DNA of 64,000 nucleotides, from contig NZ_OZ007039.1 in the NCBI RefSeq assembly GCF_963931675.1, positions 18,501 through 82,500 of the forward strand, in the 5' to 3' direction. Below, one piece after another: positions 44,801 to 52,897 of the stretch (position 1 is its first letter; the number at the start of each line of letters is the position of its first letter). A model generated the notes under the pieces. It saw only the letters and a program-made list of their open reading frames with translations, had not been told where the DNA came from and did no database searches. A program made the position numbers and the translations under genes. This DNA comes from an uncultured Alistipes sp. (lineage in GTDB: Bacteria > Bacteroidota > Bacteroidia > Bacteroidales > Rikenellaceae).

Positions 44801-45842
44801 CCCCGCCGACATTGGTCCCGATCCACAGGCCCTCGTTTGCATCGATATAGACTGCGAACGCATGATTGTCCGACAGCGAAAAACGGTCCTGCTCATCCGC
44901 CGTATAACAATGAACCGTTTCGTCCTTCGGATTATAAACGTATACGCCGATATTGGTCGGCATCCATACTCGGCCCTGCCGATCGATGAACAGATCCTCG
45001 GCCGAGAAATCGGATTGCGGAGGAGGGATGAGGGTGCGGATTGTCCCTGTTGTCTGATCCAAAAGGCATAAGCCCTGGATGACACTCACAATATATACAC
45101 TCCGAGGCTGCCCGGGAACAGTCTGGACAGCCGTTACATCATCATGTCGGAATTGACTGATTACCGTCCACTCCCTTAGGGATTGGGGTATCGCCTGCCC
45201 GGGCGCCAGATATAAAAGCGAATGATAAAAAAGCGAGATCCACAATCCGTTTTCCGCATCAACATGCAACGTCCGGATATTGACCGGGAGCGTCTGTTTT
45301 CCATGCTCGAAAAAATAGTTGCGAAGCGATTTCGAAGTTGGATCATAGGCAAAAAGCCCTTGCCCGTTGACCGAAATCCATATTACGCCGTCGGGGCCCT
45401 TACAGATTGCATTGGCCTTGTTATGGATGAAGGTTCCCGAATCGCTTTTCCGGGTAAAAGGTTCAAAACGGTCCGTATGGACATTGTATACCGTAACACC
45501 CAGATCGGTTCCGACCCAAAGATTCCCGTCCTCATCGTTGCACAGGGCCGTAACGTATACCGACTGAAGTCCGAGTTCCTCTTTGGTATAGTTCCGGAAT
45601 CGCGTTCCATCGAACCGGCTCAAACCGGAAGAGGTCCCGAACCAGATAAAGCCCTTTTCATCCTGAATGATCTTGTTGACCATGTTGTAGGGCAGTCCGC
45701 TGTTCGTCGAGGTATAATGCGTGAACTTGTACTCGGGCGTGGCGGCCAAGGCGACTTGACACAAAACGAGAAACCAGCCTATTGCGATACCGGTTATTTT
45801 GCCTCGGAATTTATGGTTTCGACGATCGGTCAAGATATGCAA
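41838..45842 (-). CDS. Hybrid two-component system regulator (HTCS) of the PUL
   Basis: A 1334-residue one-protein two-component system. A signal/anchor is followed by a periplasmic double propeller of Reg_prop repeats (GFIWFGTSSGLSRFDG, GNLWVGTDLGVTVYN and others) and a Y_Y_Y domain. A transmembrane helix lies near 800. HisKA follows with His in SSVVHEIKTPLTVIR (about 857), then an ATPase domain, a receiver with ILLVEDNREL and Asp in DIIVTDIALPG (about 1130), and a C-terminal AraC-type HTH ending at 1334. It senses a glycan breakdown product and switches on the PUL. No in-frame ATG fits; the start is TTG at 45842, after an in-frame TAA. Confidence 0.93.
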   Translation of the reverse strand: MHILTDRRNHKFRGKITGIAIGWFLVLCQVALAATPEYKFTHYTSTNSGLPYNMVNKIIQDEKGFIWFGTSSGLSRFDGTRFRNYTKEELGLQSVYVTALCNDEDGNLWVGTDLGVTVYNVHTDRFEPFTRKSDSGTFIHNKANAICKGPDGVIWISVNGQGLFAYDPTSKSLRNYFFEHGKQTLPVNIRTLHVDAENGLWISLFYHSLLYLAPGQAIPQSLREWTVISQFRHDDVTAVQTVPGQPRSVYIVSVIQGLCLLDQTTGTIRTLIPPPQSDFSAEDLFIDRQGRVWMPTNIGVYVYNPKDETVHCYTADEQDRFSLSDNHAFAVYIDANEGLWIGTNVGGVNYSSAIQRNFEKQYLVKNQSLGDCLVRGFADDKKGHIWVATEKEGLLVYDKKSRQLTKIAGVNLPKTQFTVCYDSGILWIGTIQGLYRFNPRTRESKAYETLGFPFSMQDRRVFAIFCTSCHELFVGTTVGLFRYDRVQDVFDPIEWFEGVFVTDMEEDAEQTLWISTYAKGLVRYDPLDDRIMAHYLNDPSSPAEGSISSNKLFSVSVGSNDRIWATSFNDGFCSFDKATGQFKNYNTAHNDLLPTDICFMILEDDLGVLWISSDKGLLSLDPDTDEIRLFSVYDGLLDNEFKNCGWKDDNGDLYFGSRSGFIRFNPERFSSKNGNSRLVITGLRVGDDLVTPSETGNGPLACNVDETHEIHLSPRQNSFGFGFAILNSNASGSNAIQCKLEGFDSVWRHTTIDNTIFYYNVPAGTYTLKTKALNGIGAEEIVHSDLTITVAQRFYKSTVAILLYVFVLVSIIVGIFLFYYRRAIIREKREHEIYKQQKEEELFQQKLSFFSSVVHEIKTPLTVIRTPLQNIMASERLDPSLLEELATIGNGTEYLDRLVRELLDFIRIEKHGYQLNRRMLDLVERIGFLCSNFAETVKSRNLKLSFNSNPESIYIEADESAIDKILNNLLHNAVKYAETYIRVTVVRKTGAAVVEISNDGPAIPFERRSEIFKPFVQYSTDRETEARSFGIGLPLARTLAEMHDGTLEISDDTTATTFVLTLPVREFQTETAIGNEETPASRPLGASILLVEDNRELSAYLARRLGADFQVQIAHSAEKACALLRKHEPDIIVTDIALPGMSGIEFCRTISADFNCSHIPVIVVSAISATDTKIACIEAGASTYIEKPFSIEYLQACIKGILDKRAGLKKAYQNPSARVDPKQFNLQSADEEFLHRLDEVIMQNLKDPAFSSKQIEEALFLSRSTLIRKVRALLDTTPNDYLRFKRLSVAAQLLARNKCRVSEVCFAVGFNSPSYFAKCFKEQFGILPAEYQKK

Positions 45843-46357
45843 CGATTATTTCATACAACATGGAAGTACGGTCAATAACCCGGTCTCGGCGGTTTTATTT
45901 CCACCCTACGGCCGCACATCGGGGGCCTCCAATCGGAGAACGGGAAACACATGCGGCAAAGACAAACAAAATGGAGCAAGAACAAGTGGAATATAAAGTC
46001 ATAACGCTCTTATTATTACTCGAAACAGACAAAAGCTACGTTCAAAATCCGACATATGCCAAAAGCGGCAACCGTAGACAAAGTTGTTTTGTCTCGAAAC
46101 GATACGGACCGGCCTTTATCGGCCGTCCTATCTTTACCATATATAACAAAGAAACTACTTTCCGTGCTAATTTCCAAAATTGTCTTCAAAAAATTCAGGC
46201 CGGCGAGAATGCGACTACCCTTTCAGACTCCATACACGCATCGGGCATCAGCCTCGGGAATGAACGGCACAACATCCTCAATCACAAGAATTTTTATTCG
46301 TCGTTACCTGCAGAATTTTCTACTGCCAGGAAATTCGCGCCATCTTGCAACCCCATT
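45843..46357. other. Gap between PUL regulator and antiporter gene
   Basis: About 515 bases. It must hold the regulator's promoter, but no good TAnnTTTG box is visible on the minus strand. Frames crossing it have no recognisable product. I see no RNA gene. Confidence 0.4.
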
Positions 46358-46381
46358 AAAAAAGAGCATCGAACGATGCTC
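46358..46381 (-). terminator. Terminator of the NhaC-type antiporter gene
   Basis: On the minus strand the stem GAGCATCG / CGATGCTC with a TT loop is followed by TTTTTT. It lies about 80 bases after the stop at 46460. Confidence 0.8.
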
Positions 46382-46459
46382 TCCGACCGGCAGCAAGCCT
46401 TTGCCGGTTTCGAATTCCCGGAATCGGAATCGGTTTGCCTGCTGAATCCAGTCGGCCGG

Positions 46460-47749
46460 TCAGTCTTTGCGCGGATAGCGCAGCAGGATGGCCAGCAGGG
46501 TGACAACGCCCAGCAGAATCGGATAATAGAGATAACGGATGATCTCCAGGGACGACAGGCCCGCCAGCCCCGCAGCCATCAGCAACTGGGCCCCGTAGGG
46601 CAGCAATCCCTGCGTGAAACACGAAAACGTGTCGAGCAGGCTCGCACTTCGCCGCCGGCTCACCCCGAAACGGTCGGCAATCGACCGCGCAATCGGTCCC
46701 ACGGTCAGAATGGCAATGGTGTTGTTTGCCGTGCAGAGGTTGGCCAGGCAGACCAGACCCGCAATCGTTCCCTCCGCACCGCGGCGCCCCGAGATCCGGC
46801 GCGTCATGCGCTCGATAATCCAGTCGATGCCGCCGTTCAGGCGGATCATCTCCAGCAAGCCTCCGGCCAGGAGCGTGATGATAATCAACTCCCCCATCCC
46901 GTTGATTCCCTGTCCCATGCCGCCGCACCACTCCATCAGGCTGAAACTCCCCGAGGCGAGTCCGATCACCCCCGAGGCGGCGATTCCCAGCAGCAGCACC
47001 TTCATGACGTTCAAACCCGCAATGGCCGTCACCAGCACCAGCAGGTAGGGAATGACCCGCACCCAGGCAATCGGGTCCGGGTCGTCCGGCACGGCGACAG
47101 CACTCCCCGTTACGAGGTAAATCGCCAGCGTCAGAAGGGCTGCCGGAGCCACAATCCGGACATTGACCCGGAACTTGTCGCGCAAGTCGCACTCCTGGGT
47201 GCGCGTCGCGGCGATGGTCGTATCGGAGATGAACGAGAGGTTGTCGCCGAAAAAGGCTCCGCCGACGACAATCGCCGTAAGCCAGGCATCGTTCAAACCG
47301 GTCTGTTCGGCCAGTCCGGCCGCCACCGGGACCAGCGCCACGACCGTACCGACCGACGTCCCGATGGAGAAGGAGACAAAGCACGCCGCCAGGAACAGCC
47401 CCGCGGGAAGGAGGCTTCCGGGCAGGAGATGCTGTGTCAGGGCGACGGTCGCATCCACGGCGCCCATGCTCCGGGCCGATTCGGCAAAGGCTCCGGCCAG
47501 CACGAAGATCCAGATCATCAACAGGATATTCGGGTCCGAAGCACCGCGGGAGAAGTGACCGATACGTTCGGGAAAGGGCAGGCGGCGCATGGTCGCCACG
47601 GCGTAGACCGAAGCGAAGACGAACGCCACGGAGATGGGCATCTTATAGAAATCGCCGGCCAGAATCGAAACCGCAAGGTAGCAGGCCAGAAAAACCAGCA
47701 GCGGCGTGAGGGCGAAAAAACCGCCCCGGTGAACGGGTTCAGGAGTCAT
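46460..47749 (-). CDS. nhaC: NhaC-family Na+/H+ antiporter
   Basis: A 429-residue polytopic inner-membrane protein with about eleven hydrophobic segments. The NhaC pattern is clear: SFSIGTSVGTVVALVPVAAGLAEQ, AIVVGGAFFGDNLSFISDTTIAATRTQ and TANNTIAILTVGPIARSIADRF. It exchanges sodium for protons and helps pH and salt balance, although some relatives carry organic acids. The start at 47749 (MTPEPVHRGG) is preferred over 47791 because it follows the promoter box by about 30 bases. It is transcribed alone and ends at a strong terminator. Confidence 0.88.
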   Translation of the reverse strand: MTPEPVHRGGFFALTPLLVFLACYLAVSILAGDFYKMPISVAFVFASVYAVATMRRLPFPERIGHFSRGASDPNILLMIWIFVLAGAFAESARSMGAVDATVALTQHLLPGSLLPAGLFLAACFVSFSIGTSVGTVVALVPVAAGLAEQTGLNDAWLTAIVVGGAFFGDNLSFISDTTIAATRTQECDLRDKFRVNVRIVAPAALLTLAIYLVTGSAVAVPDDPDPIAWVRVIPYLLVLVTAIAGLNVMKVLLLGIAASGVIGLASGSFSLMEWCGGMGQGINGMGELIIITLLAGGLLEMIRLNGGIDWIIERMTRRISGRRGAEGTIAGLVCLANLCTANNTIAILTVGPIARSIADRFGVSRRRSASLLDTFSCFTQGLLPYGAQLLMAAGLAGLSSLEIIRYLYYPILLGVVTLLAILLRYPRKD

Positions 47750-47777
47750 AACGTCAGAATCGTGTACGAACAGGATG

Positions 47778-47785
47778 CAAAAATA
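47778..47785 (-). promoter_or_regulatory. Promoter -7 box for nhaC
   Basis: TATTTTTG on the minus strand fits TAnnTTTG and lies 28 bases before the chosen start. Confidence 0.6.
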
Positions 47786-47903
47786 GGGCAAATTTTCCGC
47801 ATCGCCAATTCGCCGCGCGATCCCGGGGCGCCGGACGGCCCCGCATACACTCCGTTCCGTTCAAAAAAAAGCGGCAGCAACCGGATTTTTTCAAAAAAAT
47901 AAG

Positions 47904-47911
47904 TATATTTG
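47904..47911 (+). promoter_or_regulatory. Promoter -7 box for the cysK-cysE leader
   Basis: TATATTTG fits TAnnTTTG, with a T-rich stretch at the -33 position. Transcription would start near 47917, giving a leader of about 225 bases before cysK. Confidence 0.65.
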
Positions 47912-47949
47912 TTCCCGATGCGGGTTCCGAACCCCGGGAAAAGAGAAAA

Positions 47950-48054
47950 ATGGCAGGAATGACCCATACGATGTGTTGTTGTGCAGCGAAGTGTTGCCGC
48001 TGTCGCCGCATCGCGCCTGCTGCCGGGCGAACCGCGGAACCGCCGCAAGCGTAA
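47950..48054 (+). CDS. Cysteine-rich leader peptide of the cysK-cysE operon
   Basis: A 34-codon frame (ATG 47950, TAA 48052-48054). Codons 9-18 read [10 protein letters not shown], six Cys in ten, a density very unlikely by chance. Two further in-frame ATGs (47959, 47971) precede the Cys run. It lies between the promoter and a terminator hairpin that stops 20 bases before cysK. By analogy with amino-acid attenuators, slow translation at the Cys codons would signal lack of charged Cys-tRNA. A longer frame joined to cysK from 47973 has a different phase and is an artefact. Confidence 0.75.
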   Translation: MAGMTHTMCCCAAKCCRCRRIAPAAGRTAEPPQA

Positions 48055-48120
48055 AATCGCATTTTCGTATTTATTCACCGATAGAATTGGGGCAGCAGAA
48101 TCCATCCTGTTGCCCTTTTT
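48017..48120 (+). promoter_or_regulatory. Cysteine attenuator: anti-terminator segment and terminator
   Basis: The terminator is GGGCAGCAG (48090-48098), loop AATCCATC, CTGTTGCCC (48107-48115), then TTTTT (48116-48120). Inside the leader ORF, CTGCTGCC at 48017-48024 is exactly complementary to GGCAGCAG (48091-48098), the terminator's 5' arm. The two pairings exclude each other. A ribosome stalled on the Cys codons (47974-48003) leaves 48017 onward free to form the anti-terminator. One that moves on covers this segment and allows the terminator. Confidence 0.7.
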
Positions 48121-48140
48121 CGCATCCAAACCCGAAAAAA

Positions 48141-49103
48141 ATGGAAAAAATCGCAAAATCGATCCTCGAACTCATCGGTCATACCCCGCTGGTCGAACTG
48201 TCCCGCCTGAGCCGGGACGCAGGGGCCGTGGCACGGGTCGTGGCGAAGGTCGAATCGTTCAACCCCGCCGGGAGCGTGAAGGACCGCGTGGCCCTGGCCA
48301 TGATCGAACGGGCCGAAGCCGACGGGAGGCTGCGTCCCGGCGCCACGATCATCGAACCCACAAGCGGCAATACCGGAGTCGGTCTGGCACTCGTCTGCGC
48401 CCTGAAGGGCTACCGGCTGATCCTCACCATGCCCGAAACGATGAGTCCCGAACGGCGGCGCCTCGTCGAGGCATACGGCGCCCGGGTGGTCCTCACCCCC
48501 GGGACCGCGGGGATGCAGGGTGCCATCGACCGCGCCGGGCGGCTCCGCGAGGAGATTCCCGGAGCGGTGATCCTCCAGCAGTTCGAAAACCCGGCCAACC
48601 CCGAGCGGCACTACCGCACGACGGGCGACGAAATCTGGAACGATACCGACGGACGGGTCGGCCTCTTCGTGGCGGGGGTCGGAACGGGCGGAACGCTGTG
48701 CGGCACGGGACGCCGTCTCAAGGAGCTGAACCCCGCGGTGGAGATCGTGGCCGTCGAACCGGCCTCCTCGCCCGTGCTGTCGGGCGGTATGCCGGGTGCC
48801 CACAGGATTCAGGGGATCGGTGCGGGATTCGTCCCCGGGAACTACGACCCGCAGGTCGTCGACCGGATCGTAACCGTCGGCGACGAAGAGGCCATCGGGA
48901 CGTCACGCCTGCTGGCCGCCCGCGAAGGGCTGCTCTCCGGCATCTCCGCGGGAGCCGCGGCCTGGGCCGCCCTGCAACTGGCCCGCCGGGAGGAGTACCG
49001 CGACAGGACGATCGTCGTCCTGCTGCCCGACACCGGCGAGCGCTACCTCTCCACCGAACTCTACGACTTCGACGCATACAAAACCGACATTCACCTTCGA
49101 TAA
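48141..49103 (+). CDS. cysK: Cysteine synthase A (O-acetylserine sulfhydrylase)
   Basis: A 320-residue PLP enzyme that makes cysteine from O-acetylserine and sulfide. The PLP lysine is Lys47 in NPAGSVKDR, the substrate loop is TSGNTG at 74-79, and the phosphate loop is [12 protein letters not shown] at 179-190. The ATG at 48141 begins the conserved [17 protein letters not shown]. It is followed four bases later by cysE, so both enzymes of the final cysteine steps are one operon. The leader upstream suggests control by cysteine supply. Confidence 0.95.
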   Translation: MEKIAKSILELIGHTPLVELSRLSRDAGAVARVVAKVESFNPAGSVKDRVALAMIERAEADGRLRPGATIIEPTSGNTGVGLALVCALKGYRLILTMPETMSPERRRLVEAYGARVVLTPGTAGMQGAIDRAGRLREEIPGAVILQQFENPANPERHYRTTGDEIWNDTDGRVGLFVAGVGTGGTLCGTGRRLKELNPAVEIVAVEPASSPVLSGGMPGAHRIQGIGAGFVPGNYDPQVVDRIVTVGDEEAIGTSRLLAAREGLLSGISAGAAAWAALQLARREEYRDRTIVVLLPDTGERYLSTELYDFDAYKTDIHLR

Positions 49104-49106
49104 ACC

Positions 49107-49976
49107 ATGGAACCACGTTCACAAACCGCGCGGCTGCGGCAGCTTGCCGACCGGCTGACCGCCCCCGACCCCCATATTCCGGCCGCCGTCCGGGCGGGCA
49201 TCGACCCCTCGGAACTCAAACAGGCCATCGAACACTTCCGCTCGGTGGTCTTTGCGGGGTACTTCAGCCCGCAGCCCGTCGAGATCCTGCTGCGCAAATT
49301 CGCCGAGATTGTAGCCTGCCAAAGCGCCCGGGCCTACGAAACCTTCCACCGCGACGGAGCCATCGACCCCGAACGGTTCGGGACCAAGACCGCCCGGCTG
49401 CTGCTGGAGGAGCTGCCCGAACTGCGCCGCAGGCTCGGCACCGACGTCAAGGCCGTTTTCGACGGCGATCCCGCCGCGGCGAGTTTCGAGGAGGTAATCC
49501 TGTGCTACCCGGCGCTGGCGGCCATGACCCACTACCGGCTGGCCCATGCGCTGCATCGGCTCGGCGTACCGATCCTGCCGCGTCTGATCACCGAAATGGC
49601 CCACTCGGCCACGGGAATCGACATCCACCCCGGAGCGGAAATCGGGGAGTATTTCAGCATCGACCACGGTACGGGCGTCGTCATCGGCGAGACCTGTGTC
49701 ATCGGCGACCACGTGCGGCTCTACCAGGGCGTGACGCTCGGAGCCAAGAGTTTCAAGTTCGACGCCGCGGGAAACATCCTCCGGGAGCCCCGCCACCCGA
49801 TTCTCGAAGACCGCGTGGTGGTCTACTCCAACTCGTCGATCCTGGGGCGCGTGCGCATCGGCCACGACTCGGTAATCGGCGGCAACGTCTGGCAGACGAC
49901 CGACCTGCCGCCCTACTCGCGGGTCGTCCAGGGCCGGGCCACGGTCTCGGGGTTCGAAAATGGAGGCGGCATATAG
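49107..49976 (+). CDS. cysE: Serine O-acetyltransferase
   Basis: A 289-residue enzyme that acetylates serine for CysK. An N-terminal helical domain (1-155) is followed by the left-handed beta-helix with hexapeptide repeats: GIDIHPGAEIGEYFSIDHGTG, VIGETCVIGDHVRLYQGVTLG and HPILEDRVVVYSNSSILG. The catalytic pair is likely the Asp-His in SIDHGTG. The C-terminal end SGFENGGGI lacks the usual terminal Ile-rich tail that docks into CysK, though the last residue is Ile. It starts four bases after cysK. Confidence 0.94.
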   Translation: MEPRSQTARLRQLADRLTAPDPHIPAAVRAGIDPSELKQAIEHFRSVVFAGYFSPQPVEILLRKFAEIVACQSARAYETFHRDGAIDPERFGTKTARLLLEELPELRRRLGTDVKAVFDGDPAAASFEEVILCYPALAAMTHYRLAHALHRLGVPILPRLITEMAHSATGIDIHPGAEIGEYFSIDHGTGVVIGETCVIGDHVRLYQGVTLGAKSFKFDAAGNILREPRHPILEDRVVVYSNSSILGRVRIGHDSVIGGNVWQTTDLPPYSRVVQGRATVSGFENGGGI

Positions 49977-50037
49977 CCGAAAAAGGGACAAAATCGCATT
50001 TCCGGGCCCCGGCGGTTCAACGAAACGCCGGAATCGC

Positions 50038-50045
50038 TATTTTTG
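50038..50045 (+). promoter_or_regulatory. Promoter -7 box for the MFS gene
   Basis: TATTTTTG fits TAnnTTTG. It lies about 135 bases before the ATG at 50181. The leader is GC-rich with no clear hairpin. Confidence 0.5.
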
Positions 50046-50180
50046 CACCCGGAAATCTCTCCTTGCGGGAACTTCGCCCCGAAAGGAACCTCCCGGCCGC
50101 CGACTGCGGAACCCCGCCCGCCCTTCGCCCGGAACCCGCTGCGCCGACGCCGCAAACCGAACGCCTAAACCAACAAAGAG

Positions 50181-51383
50181 ATGATCGGAAAGGAAATCCG
50201 AACGGAAAAGCCCGTTCTGTGGAACAGCAACTACGTGAAGGTGTGGATCGCCAATTTCATGCTCTTCTTCGCCTTCTACCTGCTGGCGCCGCTGCTGCCG
50301 CTCTATCTGCGCGACACCTTCTCGGCCGACAAGGCCATGATCGGAATCGTGTTGAGCGGCTATACGTTGACGGCACTCTGCGTGCGACCGTTCAGCGGCT
50401 TCGTCGTGGACAGTTTTCCCCGCAAGAAGGTCCTCCTGATCTGCTATTTCTGCTTTGCACTCTTCTTCGCGGGCTACTTCATCACCGGATCGCTGGTTCT
50501 CTTCGCCGCCATCCGCACGCTGCACGGCGCACCGTTCGGCGCCACGACCGTGGCGAGCAGCACGATGGCCGTGGATGTACTCCCCTCGGAGCGCCGTTCG
50601 GAGGGCATCGGCTACTACGGACTGAGCAACAACATCGCCATGGCGATCGGGCCCTCGGCCGGGCTCTACATCTACCACACGATCCACAACTTCAACCTGC
50701 TCTTCACCCTTTCGCTGGTGATCGCCTTCATCGGGCTGGCCATCGACTCGACGATTCACTGCCGCGAACGGCAGCCGATCCGGCGCGAAAGCAAGGTTTC
50801 ACTCGACCGTTTCATCCTGCTCAAGGGGTGGAGCGAAGGGATCTGTGTCGCCGCCTTCGCCTTTTCGTTCGGCGTGATCTCGACCTACATCGCCATCTAC
50901 AGCCAGGAGGTGCTGCACATCACCTCCGGCTCGGGGACCTTCTTCATGCTGCTGGCCGCGGGGCTGATCCTTTCGCGGCTCATGGGCAGCAAATCGCTGC
51001 GCGAAGGGAAGATCATCCACAACGCTTCGATCGGAATGCTGATATCGATGTGCGGCTACCTGGTCTTCACGGCCGTGCCGAACCTCTACGGCTACTACGC
51101 CGCGGCGCTGATGATCGGACTCGGCAACGGGCACATGTACCCGGCCATGCAGACGATGTTCATCAACCTGGCGCCGCATGAACGCCGCGGGACGGCCAAC
51201 TCGACGATCCTCACCTCGTGGGACCTCGGGGTCGGCATCGGCATCATCGGCGGCGGCAGCGTCGCCGAACATCTCGGCAGCTATTCGGCGGCCTTCTGGC
51301 TGGCCTTCGCCATCAACGTAGTGGGAGTTCTCTTCTTCTTCACCTACGCCCGCCGGAGTTTTCTGAAGTATCGGCTCAGGTAA
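50181..51383 (+). CDS. MFS transporter
   Basis: A 400-residue permease with twelve predicted membrane helices in two bundles. The MFS signature between helices 2 and 3 is RPFSGFVVDSFPRKKVL. LGNGHMYPAMQTMFINLAPHERRGTANS is the matching second-half element. It resembles multidrug or metabolite exporters of the broad YfcJ/YhhS type. Nothing in the sequence or context fixes the substrate. It has its own promoter and terminator and is not part of the cys operon. Confidence 0.82.
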   Translation: MIGKEIRTEKPVLWNSNYVKVWIANFMLFFAFYLLAPLLPLYLRDTFSADKAMIGIVLSGYTLTALCVRPFSGFVVDSFPRKKVLLICYFCFALFFAGYFITGSLVLFAAIRTLHGAPFGATTVASSTMAVDVLPSERRSEGIGYYGLSNNIAMAIGPSAGLYIYHTIHNFNLLFTLSLVIAFIGLAIDSTIHCRERQPIRRESKVSLDRFILLKGWSEGICVAAFAFSFGVISTYIAIYSQEVLHITSGSGTFFMLLAAGLILSRLMGSKSLREGKIIHNASIGMLISMCGYLVFTAVPNLYGYYAAALMIGLGNGHMYPAMQTMFINLAPHERRGTANSTILTSWDLGVGIGIIGGGSVAEHLGSYSAAFWLAFAINVVGVLFFFTYARRSFLKYRLR

Positions 51384-51385
51384 GT

Positions 51386-51520
51386 GCTGACGGCCGAACA
51401 CCGCACCGCAAAGACTTCACGCCTCGGGATTCCGGTTCCCGAAAACCGGCTCCGTTGATCGCTGACGGCCGAACACCGCACCGCAAAGGCTGCGCGCCTC
51501 GGGATTCCGGTTCCCGAAAA
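51386..51520. repeat. Tandem 75-base duplication
   Basis: GCTGACGGCCGAACACCGCA and the following bases through GGGATTCCGGTTCCCGAAAA occur twice with period 75 (starting 51386 and 51461), differing only at a few bases near TTCACG/GCGCG. The repeat lies between the MFS stop and the terminator and codes for nothing recognisable. Confidence 0.8.
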
Positions 51521-51522
51521 AC

Positions 51523-51557
51523 GGGCCGTCGATTTTCGACGGCCCGGCCTGTTTTTT
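51523..51557 (+). terminator. Terminator of the MFS gene
   Basis: The ten-base stem GGGCCGTCGA / TCGACGGCCC has a TTT loop. GGCCTG and then TTTTTT follow. The opposite strand has no comparable T run. Confidence 0.7.
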
Positions 51558-51582
51558 CGGGAGCACCTCCCCTCTCACCCGG

Positions 51583-52659
51583 CTATTGCTCCCGGGTCGT
51601 GGGGCCCTGGACGGTCAACCGTCCGTCGCGGATCGTCATCTCGTCGATGAACACCACGCGTTCGTCGCCCGTGGCTTCGGTCCGGCCGTGATAGACGCAA
51701 TAGAGGTGTTTGCCATCCTTCGAGCGGGTCACGCTGTTGTGGCCCGTTCCGGTCACCGTCCCGCCGGAAGCGGTGTTGCGCTGCAGTACGGGGTTGTTGT
51801 CGGCCTTGCGGAAGGGCCCGAGCGGCGAATCCGACGTCGCATAACCCACGGCATAGTTCGCCCCGCCGAAGAAGTTGGCGGAGTACATCATGTAATAAAT
51901 TCCGTTGTCCTTCAAGAGGAACGACCCCTCGGTCCAGCGGCGGTTGACCTCCCCGGAGGTGACCGAACGGCTCTCCCATTCGGCCTGCGCGTCGTCCATG
52001 CGCACGGGCGGCCGCAGCATCAGCACCGGCTCGCCCTTCACGCCCGAGAAGTCGGGCTCCAACTCCACACCATAGACCCAGCTCTCCTCGATGCGGTCGA
52101 ACATCCCCTTTTCGCGGGCCCAGTCGGCCACCTCGCTCTCCACGGGATGCTCGTAGCAGCAGCGCGAATAGTAGAGGTAGCAGCGTCCGTCGTCATCGAA
52201 GAAGACATTGGCGTCGATCACCGGGTATCCGGGATCGAAGAGCGGGCGGTCGGAGATCTCGACGAAGGGGCCCGTCGGCGAATCGGAGGCGGCGACGCCG
52301 ATCCGGAAATTCTCCAGCGCACCGGTCGGGTTCTCGCGCCAGTCGGCACTGAAGAACATGTAGAAACGCCCGTCGCGCTCGTAGACCTCCGGGGCCCAGA
52401 AGTTCGCCACGGCCCACGATTCGGGGGTATTGCCGCGGTAAACGGCCCCGGCGTACTCCCATCGGGTCAGGTCGTCGGAGACGTAGCATCCGAAACCGTC
52501 GCGCACGCCGCCGGTTCCATACATGTAATAGCGCCCGTCGGAAGCGAGCAGCACATAGGGGTCGCCCAACTCCACGTCCAGCGGGTTGGAGGGCACGAAG
52601 GTCCGGTTTCCGGAACAGCCGCCGAGCAGCGCGGCCAGCACAAAGAGCAGGTTTTTCAT
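51583..52659 (-). CDS. GH43-family glycosidase lipoprotein
   Basis: A 358-residue lipoprotein (LLFVLAALLGGCSG). The five-bladed propeller of GH43 enzymes is recognisable: first catalytic Asp in ELGDPYVLLA, pKa-modulating Asp in VIDANVFFDDDG, and Glu acid in RRWTEGSFLL. Members cleave arabinose or xylose side chains, or galactan. No SusC/D pair is adjacent, so it stands apart from the PUL. The start at 52659 (MKNLLFV) is set by the lipoprotein signal; the longer frame to 52914 reads over the promoter and a divergent gene. Confidence 0.87.
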   Translation of the reverse strand: MKNLLFVLAALLGGCSGNRTFVPSNPLDVELGDPYVLLASDGRYYMYGTGGVRDGFGCYVSDDLTRWEYAGAVYRGNTPESWAVANFWAPEVYERDGRFYMFFSADWRENPTGALENFRIGVAASDSPTGPFVEISDRPLFDPGYPVIDANVFFDDDGRCYLYYSRCCYEHPVESEVADWAREKGMFDRIEESWVYGVELEPDFSGVKGEPVLMLRPPVRMDDAQAEWESRSVTSGEVNRRWTEGSFLLKDNGIYYMMYSANFFGGANYAVGYATSDSPLGPFRKADNNPVLQRNTASGGTVTGTGHNSVTRSKDGKHLYCVYHGRTEATGDERVVFIDEMTIRDGRLTVQGPTTREQ

Positions 52660-52728
52660 CTCATCAAAAGGGGTATTCGTTACGGTTCGGGGTTTCCTTC
52701 CCCGGGAACGGGTCCGCCGTTCGAAGAA

Positions 52729-52736
52729 CAAAGATA
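52729..52736 (-). promoter_or_regulatory. Promoter -7 box for the GH43 gene
   Basis: TATCTTTG on the minus strand fits TAnnTTTG, about 70 bases before the start. Confidence 0.55.
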
Positions 52737-52864
52737 GGGCTTTTGCGGACAAATCCGCACAAAATCGTCTCAGAAAAGCGCACACGATCGGCAATCGGCG
52801 CTTTCGAGAACCAACCGAACAGCCCAAGTCCCTTTTTCCGGAACGCACGGAGCGGAAAAATGCG

Positions 52865-52872
52865 TATCTTTG
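52865..52872 (+). promoter_or_regulatory. Promoter -7 box for the thioesterase gene
   Basis: TATCTTTG fits TAnnTTTG and ends 25 bases before the ATG at 52898. Confidence 0.6.
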
Positions 52873-52897
52873 TCCGAACCATAAAAACAGCGACAAC

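Noticed and set aside
47981..51181. Plus-strand frame of 1066 codons over cysK, cysE and the MFS gene
   Set aside because: It is a GC-rich shadow frame full of Arg, Pro and Gly in another phase; the real genes in this region have clear family motifs.
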